Program-made: the position numbers and the translations under genes | Source of the DNA: JANNFX01 sp031380225 | GTDB taxonomy: Bacteria > Pseudomonadota > Alphaproteobacteria > Rhizobiales > Hyphomicrobiaceae | Direction: 5' to 3' | Assembly (NCBI GenBank): GCA_031380225.1 | Contig: JANNFX010000145.1 | Coordinates: forward strand, 1 to 11,756 | DNA length: 11,756 nt | Part shown: positions 1-7,407 of the stretch, in pieces | How the letters are laid out: every line of letters starts with the position of its first letter | Numbering within the stretch: the stretch's first letter is position 1 | Notes under the pieces: generated by a model | What the model was told of the DNA's origin: nothing | Databases searched by the model: none | What the model saw: only the letters and a program-made list of their open reading frames with translations

Positions 1-70
1 CGACCACGCGATGCGCAGCGGGGCAACATGCCTCAAATTGTTGTTTGCAATGCGTATGCTAGCGAAAATC

Positions 71-97
71 GGGGTTTCTGAGAGTGCCTCTAACCCC
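71..97 (-). terminator. possible terminator of the tRNA-Thr gene
   Basis: On the minus strand, about 10 nt past the tRNA 3' end, GGGGTT pairs with AACCCC with a short inner GAG/CTC helix. The sequence after it is GATTTT, so the U-tract is short. The position directly after the tRNA is the best argument for a terminator; the weak U-run keeps confidence moderate. Confidence 0.45.
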
Positions 98-107
98 TTG
101 AAATTAC

Positions 108-183
108 TGGTGCCGCTTAGGTGACTCGAACACCTGACCCCGTCATTACGAATGACGTGCTCTACCGGCTGAGCTAAAGCGGC
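108..183 (-). tRNA. tRNA-Thr (anticodon CGT)
   Basis: Read on the minus strand this is a full cloverleaf of 76 nt including an encoded CCA. The acceptor stem is GCCGCTT pairing with AAGCGGC. The D-arm contains AGCTCAGCCGGTAGAGC. The anticodon stem is CGTCA/TGACG around the loop TTCGTAA, giving anticodon CGT, which reads the threonine codon ACG. The T-arm contains GTTCGAGTC. The discriminator base is A. It diverges from glyS and stands alone, with no other tRNA beside it in the window. Confidence 0.97.
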
Positions 184-201
184 TGACCGGGGAAGTCCGT
201 C

Positions 202-230
202 GGGATAGCTGCATCGGGCTCTGATTGCAA
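202..230 (-). promoter_or_regulatory. candidate promoter of tRNA-Thr
   Basis: On the minus strand TTGCAA (225-230) is followed after exactly 17 nt by TATCCC (202-207). This spacing fits a housekeeping sigma-70 type promoter and leaves about 18 nt before the mature tRNA 5' end. Both hexamers deviate from consensus, so this is a position-supported guess. The rest of 184-394, between the tRNA and glyS, holds a CTGGCG/CGCCAG hairpin (235-251) and a direct repeat GCAGTTTTG (281-289 and 313-321), with no gene. Confidence 0.35.
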
Positions 231-394
231 GCTGCTGGCGCCGTCCGCCAGGCGGCGCGTGGCCGCGACAGGCTCAATTGGCAGTTTTGCGCCCCCAATC
301 AGGCTTTTGAGCGCAGTTTTGGCTTCGCGTTCAGCGGGCGGCCCGGTATGAGGGGAATCCGCCTCAGAAACTTTGAAAGCGCCGAAAATAGACC

Positions 395-2505
395 ATGTCC
401 GAACTATTACTCGAACTGTTTTCCGAAGAAATTCCGGCTCGCCTGCAGGCGCGTGCTGCTGACGACCTGCGCCGTCTGGTGATTGATGGGCTTAAGGCTC
501 AAGGGCTCGAAACGGGTGCCGCGAAAGTCTATGCAACACCGCGGCGGCTCACTCTGGTGATTGACGCCGTGCCAGCCAAGTCGCCCGACCTTTCCGAAGA
601 GAAAAAAGGCCCGCGCGTTGGGGCGCCGGAAGCGGCCATTGCCGGGTTCTTGAAATCTGCAGGCCTCGCGTCGGTGAAAGATGCCGAAGTCGTCAATGAT
701 GACAAGAAGGGTGATTACTATATCGCCCGCATCGAGAAGGCGGGGCGAGCGTCGTCCGAAATCATCGCCGAAGTTGTGCCGGGCGTTTTGAGCAAGTTCC
801 CGTGGCCGAAATCGATGCGCTGGGGCTCGGGCACGTTTACGTGGATCCGGCCGTTGCAATCGATCGTGTGCCTGCTGGGCGGAAAAGTGGTGCCATTTGA
901 AATTGCCGGATTGAAAAGCGGTGCTACAACCCGTGGTCATCGCTTCCATGGCAACGAAGAGTTCGCGGTCAAAGATGCGGCGGACTATGTGGTGCAACTG
1001 AAGAAGCACAAAGTGATGCTGGACCCGTCCGAGCGTGCGGCGTCAATTTTAGAACAAGCGCGCGCGATTGCGAAAACTCAGAAATTGGAGTTGGTCGAAG
1101 ACGAAGGTCTCGCCGCGGAAAATGCTGGCCTCACTGAATGGCCTGTTGTCATGTCGGGCACCTTCGACAAGGACTTTCTGGCGATACCCGGCGAATGTCT
1201 GATGACATCGATGAAGGCGCATCAGAAGTGCTTTTCGCTGCGCGATCCCAAAACCAAAAAGCTCGCCAATCAGTTCGTGCTGGTATCGAATTTGACCGCG
1301 ACCGATGGCGGCAAATCGATTGTATCAGGCAATGAGAAGGTCATCCGGGCCCGGCTTTCGGATGCGACGTTCTTTTGGGATCAGGATTTGAAGCGGCGGC
1401 TCGAGCCGATGCACTTCGAATTGAAAGGCATCACCTTTCACGAGAAGTTAGGCTCACAGTGGGACCGCATGGAGCGCGTCACCGAACTCGCGCGGCAAAT
1501 AGCGGGCGCGGTCGATGCTGAGCCAGATCTCGCCGGCCGCGCGGCGCAGCTGGCTAAGGCCGATCTCGTCTCGGGCATGGTCGGTGAGTTTCCCGAACTG
1601 CAAGGCCTGATGGGGCGCTATTACGCCGAAGCCGAACACATGAATCCCAAAATCGCCGCGGCGATTGAGGAGCATTACAAGCCGAAAGGCGCCAGTGACA
1701 GCGTGCCGTCGGAGCCGGTTTCAGTGGCGGTTGCGCTGGCCGACAAGCTCGACACACTTGTTGGGTTCTGGGCTATTGGTGAGAAGCCAACCGGCTCCGG
1801 CGATCCATTCCAGCTGCGCCGCGCTAGCCTGGGCGTGATCCGGATATTGCTGGAAAATGATTTGCGGGTGCGGTTGATGGATCAATTCGCCGCGGCGAAT
1901 GCCCTTGTGCGCAAAACGTTGACGGCCGCAGAAAAAGTGACAAGTGCAGACTGGAACGGCCGCATGTTGAGGCAACATCGGTCGACCTCCTTTCCTTCTT
2001 CGCCGACCGCCTCAAAGTCTATCTCAAAGAAAATGGCGCACGGCATGATTTGATCGATGCAGTGTTTGCACTGCCCGGTCAAGATGATCTGGCTCTCATC
2101 GTCAAGCGCGTTGAAGCACTCGATGGCTTCTTGAAATCAGACGACGGCGCGAACTTGCTGGCCGGTGTCAAACGTGCGTCGAACATCCTTGGCATCGAGG
2201 AAAAGAAAGACAAGAAGTTTTACATCGGCGAGCCAAATGGCGCGCTGCTGAAAGAACCTGCCGAGCGCAACCTCGACGCGGCAATTGCCAAAGTGAAGTT
2301 CGACACCAAGGCCGCCATTGACGTCGAGAATTTTGCTGGTGCCATGCGCGCGTTATCGGAACTCCGCAAACCCGTCGACACGTTCTTCGAGAAAGTCACT
2401 GTCAACGACGCCGATCCGGCGTTACGCGAAAATCGCTTGAAGCTTTTGTCCGAGATTCGCGCCGCAACAACAGCCGTCGCAGATTTTTCGAAGATTGCGG
2501 GGTAA
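395..2505 (+). CDS. glyS: glycyl-tRNA synthetase beta subunit, frame broken near 1930-1975
   Basis: The beta subunit of the tetrameric (alpha2beta2) bacterial glycyl-tRNA synthetase helps charge tRNA-Gly in the cytoplasm. Visible family landmarks are the N-terminus ELLLELFSEEIPAR (residues 3-16), FPWPKSMRWG (135-144), TTRGHRFH (178-185), AENAGLTEWP (241-250), the KADLVSGMVGEFPELQG block (388-404) and GSGDPFQLRRASLG (467-480). The frame that starts with ATG at 395 stops at 2051-2053 after a tail unlike the family. The next frame (codons in phase with 2050) resumes with VDLLSFFADRLKVYL and runs to TAA at 2503-2505, ending in the C-terminal anticodon-binding region. Joined, the protein is about 703 residues, normal for the family. 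The shift corresponds to one missing base; the switch point cannot be fixed exactly because the join lies in a poorly conserved stretch. glyQ (alpha subunit) is not within the 394 bp upstream. Because the gene is normally essential, a sequencing or assembly error is the likeliest explanation. Confidence 0.93.
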
Positions 2506-2849
2506 CCTTTCGTTGAGCGGATTATCGCGCTAGTCCGCCCCAACAGGTGGTTCCCGGAGACATCGTAAGCAGAGTGCGCGATGTCATCCGGGATCTTTAC
2601 GGCCCTAAATTTCGCTGGATCCCTCATCCGTAAAAATCGCTCACTAGGTTCGCGACCTGTCCGGGAACCAAGTCCTGCGGATTGGCACTCTTCGCGACGT
2701 AATCCGCCGCGGTTTCACGTGTTGCGCAATGGTGGATTACGTCGCGCGATGCTATCGCATCACGCGTCTAATCTACCGTCTATTTTGTCAAGCGTTGATT
2801 AGCCCCTTTCCACCCTACGGATTGAATGCAATTGTCGCATCCGTGCGAA
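2506..2849. repeat. gene-free gap with nested palindromes and TGGATTACG-type repeat
   Basis: This gap lies between the convergent 3' ends of glyS and yceI and has no credible gene. Its left half has an 11-bp inverted repeat TGGTTCCCGGA (2548-2558) / TCCGGGAACCA (2660-2670) enclosing GACATCG/CGATGTC (2559-2565, 2579-2585), GGGATC/GATCCC (2590-2595, 2618-2623) and TTTACGG/CCGTAAA (2596-2602, 2628-2634). Its right half has CGCGACGTAATCCGCC (2693-2708) facing GGTGGATTACGTCGCG (2731-2746), complementary over 16 positions with one G-T pair, and a second imperfect palindrome at 2731-2777 that reuses the same middle arm. CCACCCTACGG (2810-2820) follows. Motifs of the form GGTGGATTACG...CCACCCTACG occur as dispersed repeats in many proteobacterial genomes; I infer a degenerate copy here. 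I see no clear terminator with a U-tract. Confidence 0.6.
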
Positions 2850-3596
2850 CTACTTATCGGCGTCGTTTGCTTTTGGCGCGGCGTCGCCTTGTTCAGGACG
2901 GCCAATCTTGTCGTTGCCGTCAATATCGCCTGCCGCATCATCCTTGGGCGCGTCGTCTTTCGGCATATCCTCGGATTTTGGTGTTGTGACCGCCGTCCGC
3001 AATAATTCCGTTTCTATACTGATGCGAAGTTCGTCCGACACATAGGGAATGGTGCGGGTGATGCCCCAATCGCTGCGCCGGATTTGTGTCGTCGCGGAAA
3101 AGCCTGACGCGTAAGCGCCCGTGTAAACCGGATTGATGCTTTGCAGCGGGTGCTCACCAGTGAAGTTCCACACCACGTCAAGCACCACCGGCTTGGTGAC
3201 GCCGTTGATCGACAGTTCGCCCTCCATTTCGGCGGTCTTGTCACTCTTCAGGCGCACGCCGGTGCTTTTGAAGGTGATGGCCGGGTTGGCGCTGACATCG
3301 AAAAAATCTTTGGTGCTAGTCAAGTGTTCGTCGAGTTTTTTGATGCCGGTCGAAATCGACTTCAGCGGAATCTTGATCTCGGCGGTCGTCAAGGCCGGCT
3401 GGTCTGGATCGAAGTCGATTTTCCCTTCGACTGACGAGAACCGCCCGCCTTGCCGCGACAGACCGAGATGGTCCCAGGAGAACCGCACTTCGGTGTGCTC
3501 GGGATCGATCTTGTAGGTATCGGCGTGCGCTGGGCACGCAAGACCTGCGATCGCGGCTGCGGCCAAAGTCAGGCCGCAATAGGACTTAAAACTCAT
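2850..3596 (-). CDS. YceI-family periplasmic protein with acidic C-terminal tail
   Basis: YceI-like proteins are secreted lipocalin-like beta barrels that bind polyisoprenoid-type lipids; their physiological roles vary and are often unknown. The protein begins with a signal peptide, MSFKSY then a hydrophobic stretch ending CPAHA, with predicted cleavage after residue 26. The YceI domain follows (about 27-195), with the family start DTYKIDPEHTEVRFSWDHLG and the internal ELSINGVTKPVVLDV and SDWGITR segments. I chose ATG at 3596 because it gives a clean signal peptide and has AGAGGTGAG as ribosome binding site just upstream; the frame is open back to a GTG at 3641 that overlaps the stop of the preceding dehydrogenase gene, but that would add 15 residues before the signal peptide. 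Residues from about 204 to 248 form an acidic, Ala/Pro/Lys-rich, probably disordered tail not usual for the family. It follows the dehydrogenase gene by 41 nt, so co-transcription is likely. Confidence 0.9.
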   Translation of the reverse strand: MSFKSYCGLTLAAAAIAGLACPAHADTYKIDPEHTEVRFSWDHLGLSRQGGRFSSVEGKIDFDPDQPALTTAEIKIPLKSISTGIKKLDEHLTSTKDFFDVSANPAITFKSTGVRLKSDKTAEMEGELSINGVTKPVVLDVVWNFTGEHPLQSINPVYTGAYASGFSATTQIRRSDWGITRTIPYVSDELRISIETELLRTAVTTPKSEDMPKDDAPKDDAAGDIDGNDKIGRPEQGDAAPKANDADK

Positions 3597-3637
3597 ACGA
3601 TTCTCACCTCTAAGAAAACACGCGAGCACCCACCAAG

Positions 3638-4393
3638 TCACAGACCGGCTGTCATGCCGCCGTCGATGACCAACTCGGCGCCGGTCATATAGGCACTGTC
3701 TTCTGACGCTAAAAATAAGGCGCCTTTGGCGATGTCTTCCGTAGTTCCGAACCGTTTCATGAGGGTGCGTTCGATAAGTCCCTTATGAAATGCTGGATTT
3801 TTGAGCACGCGCTCGGTCAGTGCAGTTTCTATAAAACCAGGTGAAAGAGCATTCACCCGAATGCCATAGGGCGCATACTCAACGGCGAGCGCCCGTGTCA
3901 GCGCCAGCACCGCGCCCTTGGTGGCGGAATAGCCTGCCAACTGCCGGAGACCCTTGTGGCCCATGACGGACGCGACGTTGATCAGTGACGCGGTCTTGGA
4001 TTGCTGAAGCAGCGGGAATGCGTCGCGCGCCATCCTGACCACGCCGTCGAGATTGACCTCGCGGATTTTGGTCCAGTCGGCGTCTGACATATGACGGAAG
4101 TCGCCGCGCACGTTGAGGCCGGCATTGTTGACCAGTATATCGATGCGGCCGTGTTTGGCTTTGACAGCACGCATTAGCGCGTCAACATCTTGCCCGCGCG
4201 AGACGTCGAGTGTTGCGGCTGTGACGGAATGCCCTTTGGCAGTGAGAGCCGCAGCAGCGGCGGCCGCAGTTTCACCCATCACATCGGTCACGTAGACGTG
4301 GGCGCCTTCTGCCGCGAACAACGTCGCCGTTGCGAGGCCGATGCCGGCACCAGCACCTGTGACGACGGCGATCTTATCTTTCAGTCTTTGCAT
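3638..4393 (-). CDS. short-chain dehydrogenase/reductase (SDR), NAD-type
   Basis: A 251-residue classical SDR oxidoreductase of the cytoplasm; substrate unknown. The Rossmann nucleotide motif TGAGAGIG is at residues 12-19, and Asp37 at the end of the second strand (YVTDV) indicates NAD(H) rather than NADP(H). The structural NNAG is at 89-92 and the catalytic set is Asn114, Ser142, Tyr155 and Lys159 (YSATK), followed by the PG motif at 185-186. The C-terminal ASEDSAYMTGAELVIDGG is typical of FabG-like and 3-hydroxyacyl/polyol dehydrogenases. It is the first gene of a probable two-gene unit with yceI. The start ATG at 4393 has AAGAAG about 9 nt upstream. Family membership does not settle the substrate; a FabG-like role in fatty-acid synthesis is unlikely to be its main one because no fab genes are nearby. 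Confidence 0.92.
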   Translation of the reverse strand: MQRLKDKIAVVTGAGAGIGLATATLFAAEGAHVYVTDVMGETAAAAAAALTAKGHSVTAATLDVSRGQDVDALMRAVKAKHGRIDILVNNAGLNVRGDFRHMSDADWTKIREVNLDGVVRMARDAFPLLQQSKTASLINVASVMGHKGLRQLAGYSATKGAVLALTRALAVEYAPYGIRVNALSPGFIETALTERVLKNPAFHKGLIERTLMKRFGTTEDIAKGALFLASEDSAYMTGAELVIDGGMTAGL

Positions 4394-4797
4394 GGCATCG
4401 TCTTCTTGAAGCTGGATTTCTGCATCCGCGTAGCAGGTGGCTTAGCTGCTGTAACCGGGTGCGCGGATTTGTCAGGACCATTCGCTGGGCTTTTGGCCAA
4501 GGGACACACACTGAGCAAAAATTGTATGCCGCCCTAAAAACTTATACCGGCGCGCCAAAGTTTTGACTCTTCCATTTCTGGACGGCGCGCCGGTATCGTC
4601 CTTCGCTTAGCGCGCGGCGACACGCGTTCCCCCGCAAGGGGACTTCCAAGTGGTCGCGCGAGCCGGCCGCCCCGCGCCGCCAGCCTCGAGGCGCGTTAAA
4701 ACTTTTGACCGCTGGTATTAAGTGGCTCAGACTTGAAACCATATTCTGCAGCACCCGTAGATTGTTTTAGTAGGACCACTGGGGTGTAGAGTTTTAA
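4394..4797. other. gene-free gap with a GC-rich island and repeats
   Basis: This gap separates the divergent dehydrogenase and membrane-protein genes and should hold both promoters. About 4544-4692 is a strongly GC-rich island, unlike the A/T-richer flanks. It opens with a perfect 13-bp inverted repeat (4544-4556 and 4584-4596), contains a hairpin capped by a GCAA loop in CCCCCGCAAGGGG (4628-4640 region), and ends with the palindrome GCCTCGAGGC (4683-4692). Near-identical direct repeats GCGCGCCAAAGTTTTGAC (4550-4567) and GCGCGTTAAAACTTTTGAC (4691-4709) bracket it. No coding frame here is convincing. Confidence 0.55.
4544..4596. repeat. perfect 13-bp inverted repeat with 27-bp spacer
   Basis: ATACCGGCGCGCC at 4544-4556 is the exact reverse complement of GGCGCGCCGGTAT at 4584-4596. 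The first arm is itself enclosed by AAAACTT (4537-4543) and AAGTTTT (4558-4564), which could form a competing hairpin. It is not followed by a U-tract on either strand, so it does not look like a simple terminator. Confidence 0.7.
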
Positions 4798-4812
4798 TTG
4801 AGCAGTCGGGGC

Positions 4813-5448
4813 ATGGTTTTTATCAATGTGATTTGCGGCGGTTTTCTCGCCATGCTCTCGCTTGCTTTGGCCATCTCTTTGCAGGGTGATGCAGTTGCGA
4901 TGGCGGCGGAAGACGGCCCGCTTGAAGTGCTGCATTTGTTGTTTCTAGCGGTCGCGTCTTCGGCCTATTTTTTAGCCTACCGGTCCACGATTGGGCATTG
5001 GAAAACAGCGGCCGCAATTCTGAGTGTTGCCGCCGCTGCAGCATGCCTGCGTGAGTTTGAATTTGAACTCGTCGAAGATATACCCTGGCTTTTTGGCTTA
5101 CAAAAAGACCGGTTGCACTGGCTCATTCTGTTTGTGCTTTTGTCTCCGCTTTTAGTCCACATAATCCGCAATGTGGAAAATATTCCTCCCGCAACACTGC
5201 TGGTGTTCCGTCGCGAAAGCTGGGCCATCTGCTTGTCTGGTTTGCTAATCGTCGCGGCACTTATCGTTGATCAAACGCATGAAACCATAGGGCTCAGCCT
5301 TTTCATGGAAGAGCTATTGGAAACGTATGGCTATGCATTCTTTCTGATTGCTGGGCTGCGTCACCGGCCATTGGCTCAAGCCAATGGTTGGGGCATGACG
5401 ACGCTATTGAGTGAAGCGGGCGCGGTCAACTGGTCCACTTCTCCCTGA
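4813..5448 (+). CDS. unrecognised six-helix inner-membrane protein
   Basis: I do not recognise the family. With the ATG at 4813 the protein is 211 residues; an in-frame TTG at 4798 would add five residues. Neither start has a strong ribosome binding site (CGGGG lies close to the ATG), and the ATG places the first helix at the very N-terminus. Hydrophobic segments are at about 4-22, 38-56, 63-79, 102-118, 137-153 and 171-183. Charged residues next to or inside helices are notable: EDGPLE (33-38), LREFEFELVED (79-89), D152 with THE (155-157), and MEELLE (165-170). Such buried acidic residues and a histidine could bind a metal or carry protons, but this is inference. The last 23 bp overlap the 3' end of gor on the other strand. 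Confidence 0.8.
   Translation: MVFINVICGGFLAMLSLALAISLQGDAVAMAAEDGPLEVLHLLFLAVASSAYFLAYRSTIGHWKTAAAILSVAAAAACLREFEFELVEDIPWLFGLQKDRLHWLILFVLLSPLLVHIIRNVENIPPATLLVFRRESWAICLSGLLIVAALIVDQTHETIGLSLFMEELLETYGYAFFLIAGLRHRPLAQANGWGMTTLLSEAGAVNWSTSP
5368..5387. repeat. perfect 8-bp hairpin just past the gor stop
   Basis: CCATTGGC (5368-5375), loop TCAA, GCCAATGG (5380-5387) forms a perfect hairpin inside the last codons of the membrane-protein gene. For gor, on the minus strand, it lies about 38 nt beyond the stop codon. There is no U-tract, so it may stabilise or end the gor transcript only weakly, or be neutral. Confidence 0.45.
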
Positions 5449-6790
5449 GCGTTACAAGTTCTTCGGCAGCACTTGGATGCAATGCAATGGTCGCATCGAA
5501 TTGCGCTTTGGTAGCGCCCATGGTGAGGGCGATCGCGGCCATTTGCACGATCTCGGCTGCATCGGGGCCGAGGACGTGGCAGCCTAAAACCTTGCCGGAT
5601 TTACCATCGACAACCAGCTTCATCAAAGTGCGTTCGGCGCGGTTGGCGAGAACGTTGCGCATTGGCCGGAAGCGAGTTTTGTAAATGTCGATTGCCTGAG
5701 TGTGGTCTTGCGCTGCAGCTTCTGAGAGGCCGACAGTTCCAATTTCTGGGGTTGAGAAAACTGCAGTTGGAATAAGGCTATAGTCAAGTTTGACCGGGTG
5801 GCCGCCGAACAGGCTCTCGGCGACGGCGTGGCCTTCGCGGATGGCGACCGGTGTCAAGTTGGCGCGATCGGTGACGTCGCCGACGGCAAAAATTCCCGCA
5901 ACATTGGTTCGCGAATAATCATCGACGGCGATGGCGCCATTCGGCTTGATTTCAACGCCAACGGTCTCAAGTCCGAGGCCGGAAGTGTTGGGCGCGCGGC
6001 CAAGTGCCAGCATCACCTGATCGGCTTCAATGACAGCGCCGCTCGAAAGCGTGGCTCGAAATCCGCCACTCTGAGGCGCGATGCTTGCGATCGTCTCATT
6101 CATTTTGAGTGCGATGCCACGCTCTTTGAGTGCCGCCATGAGATCATCGCGCAGGTCCTCGTCAAACCCGCGCAGAACTTTGTCGCCGCGGTGGACAAGC
6201 GTGACGTCACTGCCAAGTCCGTTAAAGATTGACGCGAACTCGACCGCGATATAGCCGCCGCCTGCAATCACAATGCGCTTCGGCAGAGTTTTGAGGTCAA
6301 AGGCTTCATTGGACGATATGGCATGCTCAGCGCCGTTGATGAGCGCTTCATGTTTCGCCGCGCCGCCGGTTGCAATTAGAACGTTGCGCGCATGAATTTT
6401 CCCGCCATTGCCGAGTTCAATCGTCTCGGGTCCTGTCAACGTAGCGCGGGTCGCATGAATGCCAACGCCTTTTCCGGCCAGCGCTCCCCGATACAAGCCT
6501 TCAAGGCGCGTGATCTCTTGGTCTTTGGCGGCGATCAGCTTTGGCCAGTCAAATTTCGTATCGCCAACGGTCCAGCCGAAACCCGCAGCATCCTCGAAAT
6601 CGCCGCGAAAGCGCGAGGCATAGACGAGCAGTTTCTTCGGCACGCAACCGCGGATGACGCAGGTGCCGCCAAATCGATACTCTTCCGCGATGCCAACCTT
6701 GGCGCCATGCCCGGCTGCAATGCGGGCCGCGCGCACGCCACCCGAGCCGCCACCAATCACGAACAGGTCATAGTCGTATGGCTTGGCCAT
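5426..6790 (-). CDS. gor: glutathione-disulfide reductase
   Basis: This cytoplasmic flavoenzyme reduces oxidised glutathione to GSH with NADPH. The 454-residue length is standard. The FAD-binding GGGSGG is at residues 13-18. The redox-active disulfide is in GGTCVIRGCVPKK, Cys44 and Cys49, matching the glutathione reductase signature. The NADPH site shows GGGYIAVE (177-184) followed by VHRGDKVLR (199-207), whose arginines favour NADPH over NADH. The second FAD motif is VGDVTD near residue 310. The C-terminal dimerisation motif HPSAAEE has the catalytic His438 and Glu443. It is the last gene of the rpiA - DUF2059 - gor run, 39 nt after the DUF2059 stop codon. The 3' end overlaps the convergent membrane-protein gene. 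Confidence 0.97.
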   Translation of the reverse strand: MAKPYDYDLFVIGGGSGGVRAARIAAGHGAKVGIAEEYRFGGTCVIRGCVPKKLLVYASRFRGDFEDAAGFGWTVGDTKFDWPKLIAAKDQEITRLEGLYRGALAGKGVGIHATRATLTGPETIELGNGGKIHARNVLIATGGAAKHEALINGAEHAISSNEAFDLKTLPKRIVIAGGGYIAVEFASIFNGLGSDVTLVHRGDKVLRGFDEDLRDDLMAALKERGIALKMNETIASIAPQSGGFRATLSSGAVIEADQVMLALGRAPNTSGLGLETVGVEIKPNGAIAVDDYSRTNVAGIFAVGDVTDRANLTPVAIREGHAVAESLFGGHPVKLDYSLIPTAVFSTPEIGTVGLSEAAAQDHTQAIDIYKTRFRPMRNVLANRAERTLMKLVVDGKSGKVLGCHVLGPDAAEIVQMAAIALTMGATKAQFDATIALHPSAAEELVTLREKWTS

Positions 6791-6829
6791 GGCGCAGTCC
6801 GATTGGAGGGCCCCGAAGTCGCCGCTAAT

Positions 6830-7360
6830 TTATGGCTTCTTTGCTGCGCGATACTCTTGCATCATTTTCATCGCGTACTTCTGGCCTATCGCGCCGCCTT
6901 CCTTCATCAGTTCCGGCATTGCGACGATGAACTTTGCGCCCGGCCCGGATTTGTAGAACTCGGTGATGGTCTTCAATTCTGCGGCTGTGAATTTTTGTGC
7001 GTAAAGAGCGGCGGTTTCCTGCAACATTTGCGGTTTGTAGGTTGCGAACTTTGTCATCATATCGTCGAAGAGTTTCGTCGCATCGGCGGTGCCCGTGGCT
7101 TCAGTCGCTGCTGCCGAGACGTGCTGGCGCATCATGGCCGTGATACTGTCGAATGTTTTTGACCCGCCGGTCACGTCCATCAATTCGACGGCTGCAGCAA
7201 GGGCATCGGGATCGACGGGCGCCGTAGGCGCTGTGGCGGGAGCTTCAGCTGCAGGTGCGGCGGCGTCTTCAGCAGCTGCCGTAATGCGAGACGTAATTGG
7301 CGCCGCAACAGTGAGCAGCACCACAGCCAGTCCGGCCGCAATCGATGTTAAGCGCTTCAT
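6830..7360 (-). CDS. DUF2059-domain secreted protein
   Basis: A 176-residue exported protein of unknown function. The N-terminus MKRLTSIAAGLAVVLLTVAA is a signal peptide, followed by an Ala/Pro/Thr-rich linker to about residue 50. The DUF2059 region is visible in LYAQKFTAAELKTITEFYKS (119-138) and GPGAKFIVAMPELMKE (139-154), a small helical fold. I chose ATG at 7360 because GGAG sits 6 nt upstream; a TTG at 7372 in the same frame would overlap that ribosome binding site. It lies 47 nt after rpiA and 39 nt before gor, all on one strand, so it is probably co-transcribed. The association with gor recurs in related genomes as far as I recall, but does not define a function. Confidence 0.9.
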   Translation of the reverse strand: MKRLTSIAAGLAVVLLTVAAPITSRITAAAEDAAAPAAEAPATAPTAPVDPDALAAAVELMDVTGGSKTFDSITAMMRQHVSAAATEATGTADATKLFDDMMTKFATYKPQMLQETAALYAQKFTAAELKTITEFYKSGPGAKFIVAMPELMKEGGAIGQKYAMKMMQEYRAAKKP

Positions 7361-7407
7361 TTGTATCTCCAATTAAACCGCTGGCGTGTTGAAACAGCGC
7401 GGCATGG

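Noticed and set aside
407..1009. 200-residue open frame antisense to glyS
   Set aside because: It is a shadow of the glyS codons, with no family motif and no ribosome binding site context.
1931..1937. Programmed -1 frameshift at GAAAAAG in glyS
   Set aside because: The zero-frame codons GAA AAA GTG do not allow tandem slippage, GlyS is not known to be made by frameshifting, and the codons after a slip here include an unlikely stretch before the family sequence resumes.
2581..2802. Short plus-strand open frame in the glyS-yceI gap
   Set aside because: It runs through the palindromes and has no recognisable domain; it reads like translated repeat DNA.
4542..4754. 70-residue minus-strand open frame in the GC-rich island
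   Set aside because: Its residues follow from the GC-rich repeats, it has no ribosome binding site that I can see and no family likeness.
6392..7162. 256-residue plus-strand open frame antisense to gor and DUF2059
   Set aside because: It spans two well-supported minus-strand genes and the gap between them; composition explains the open frame.
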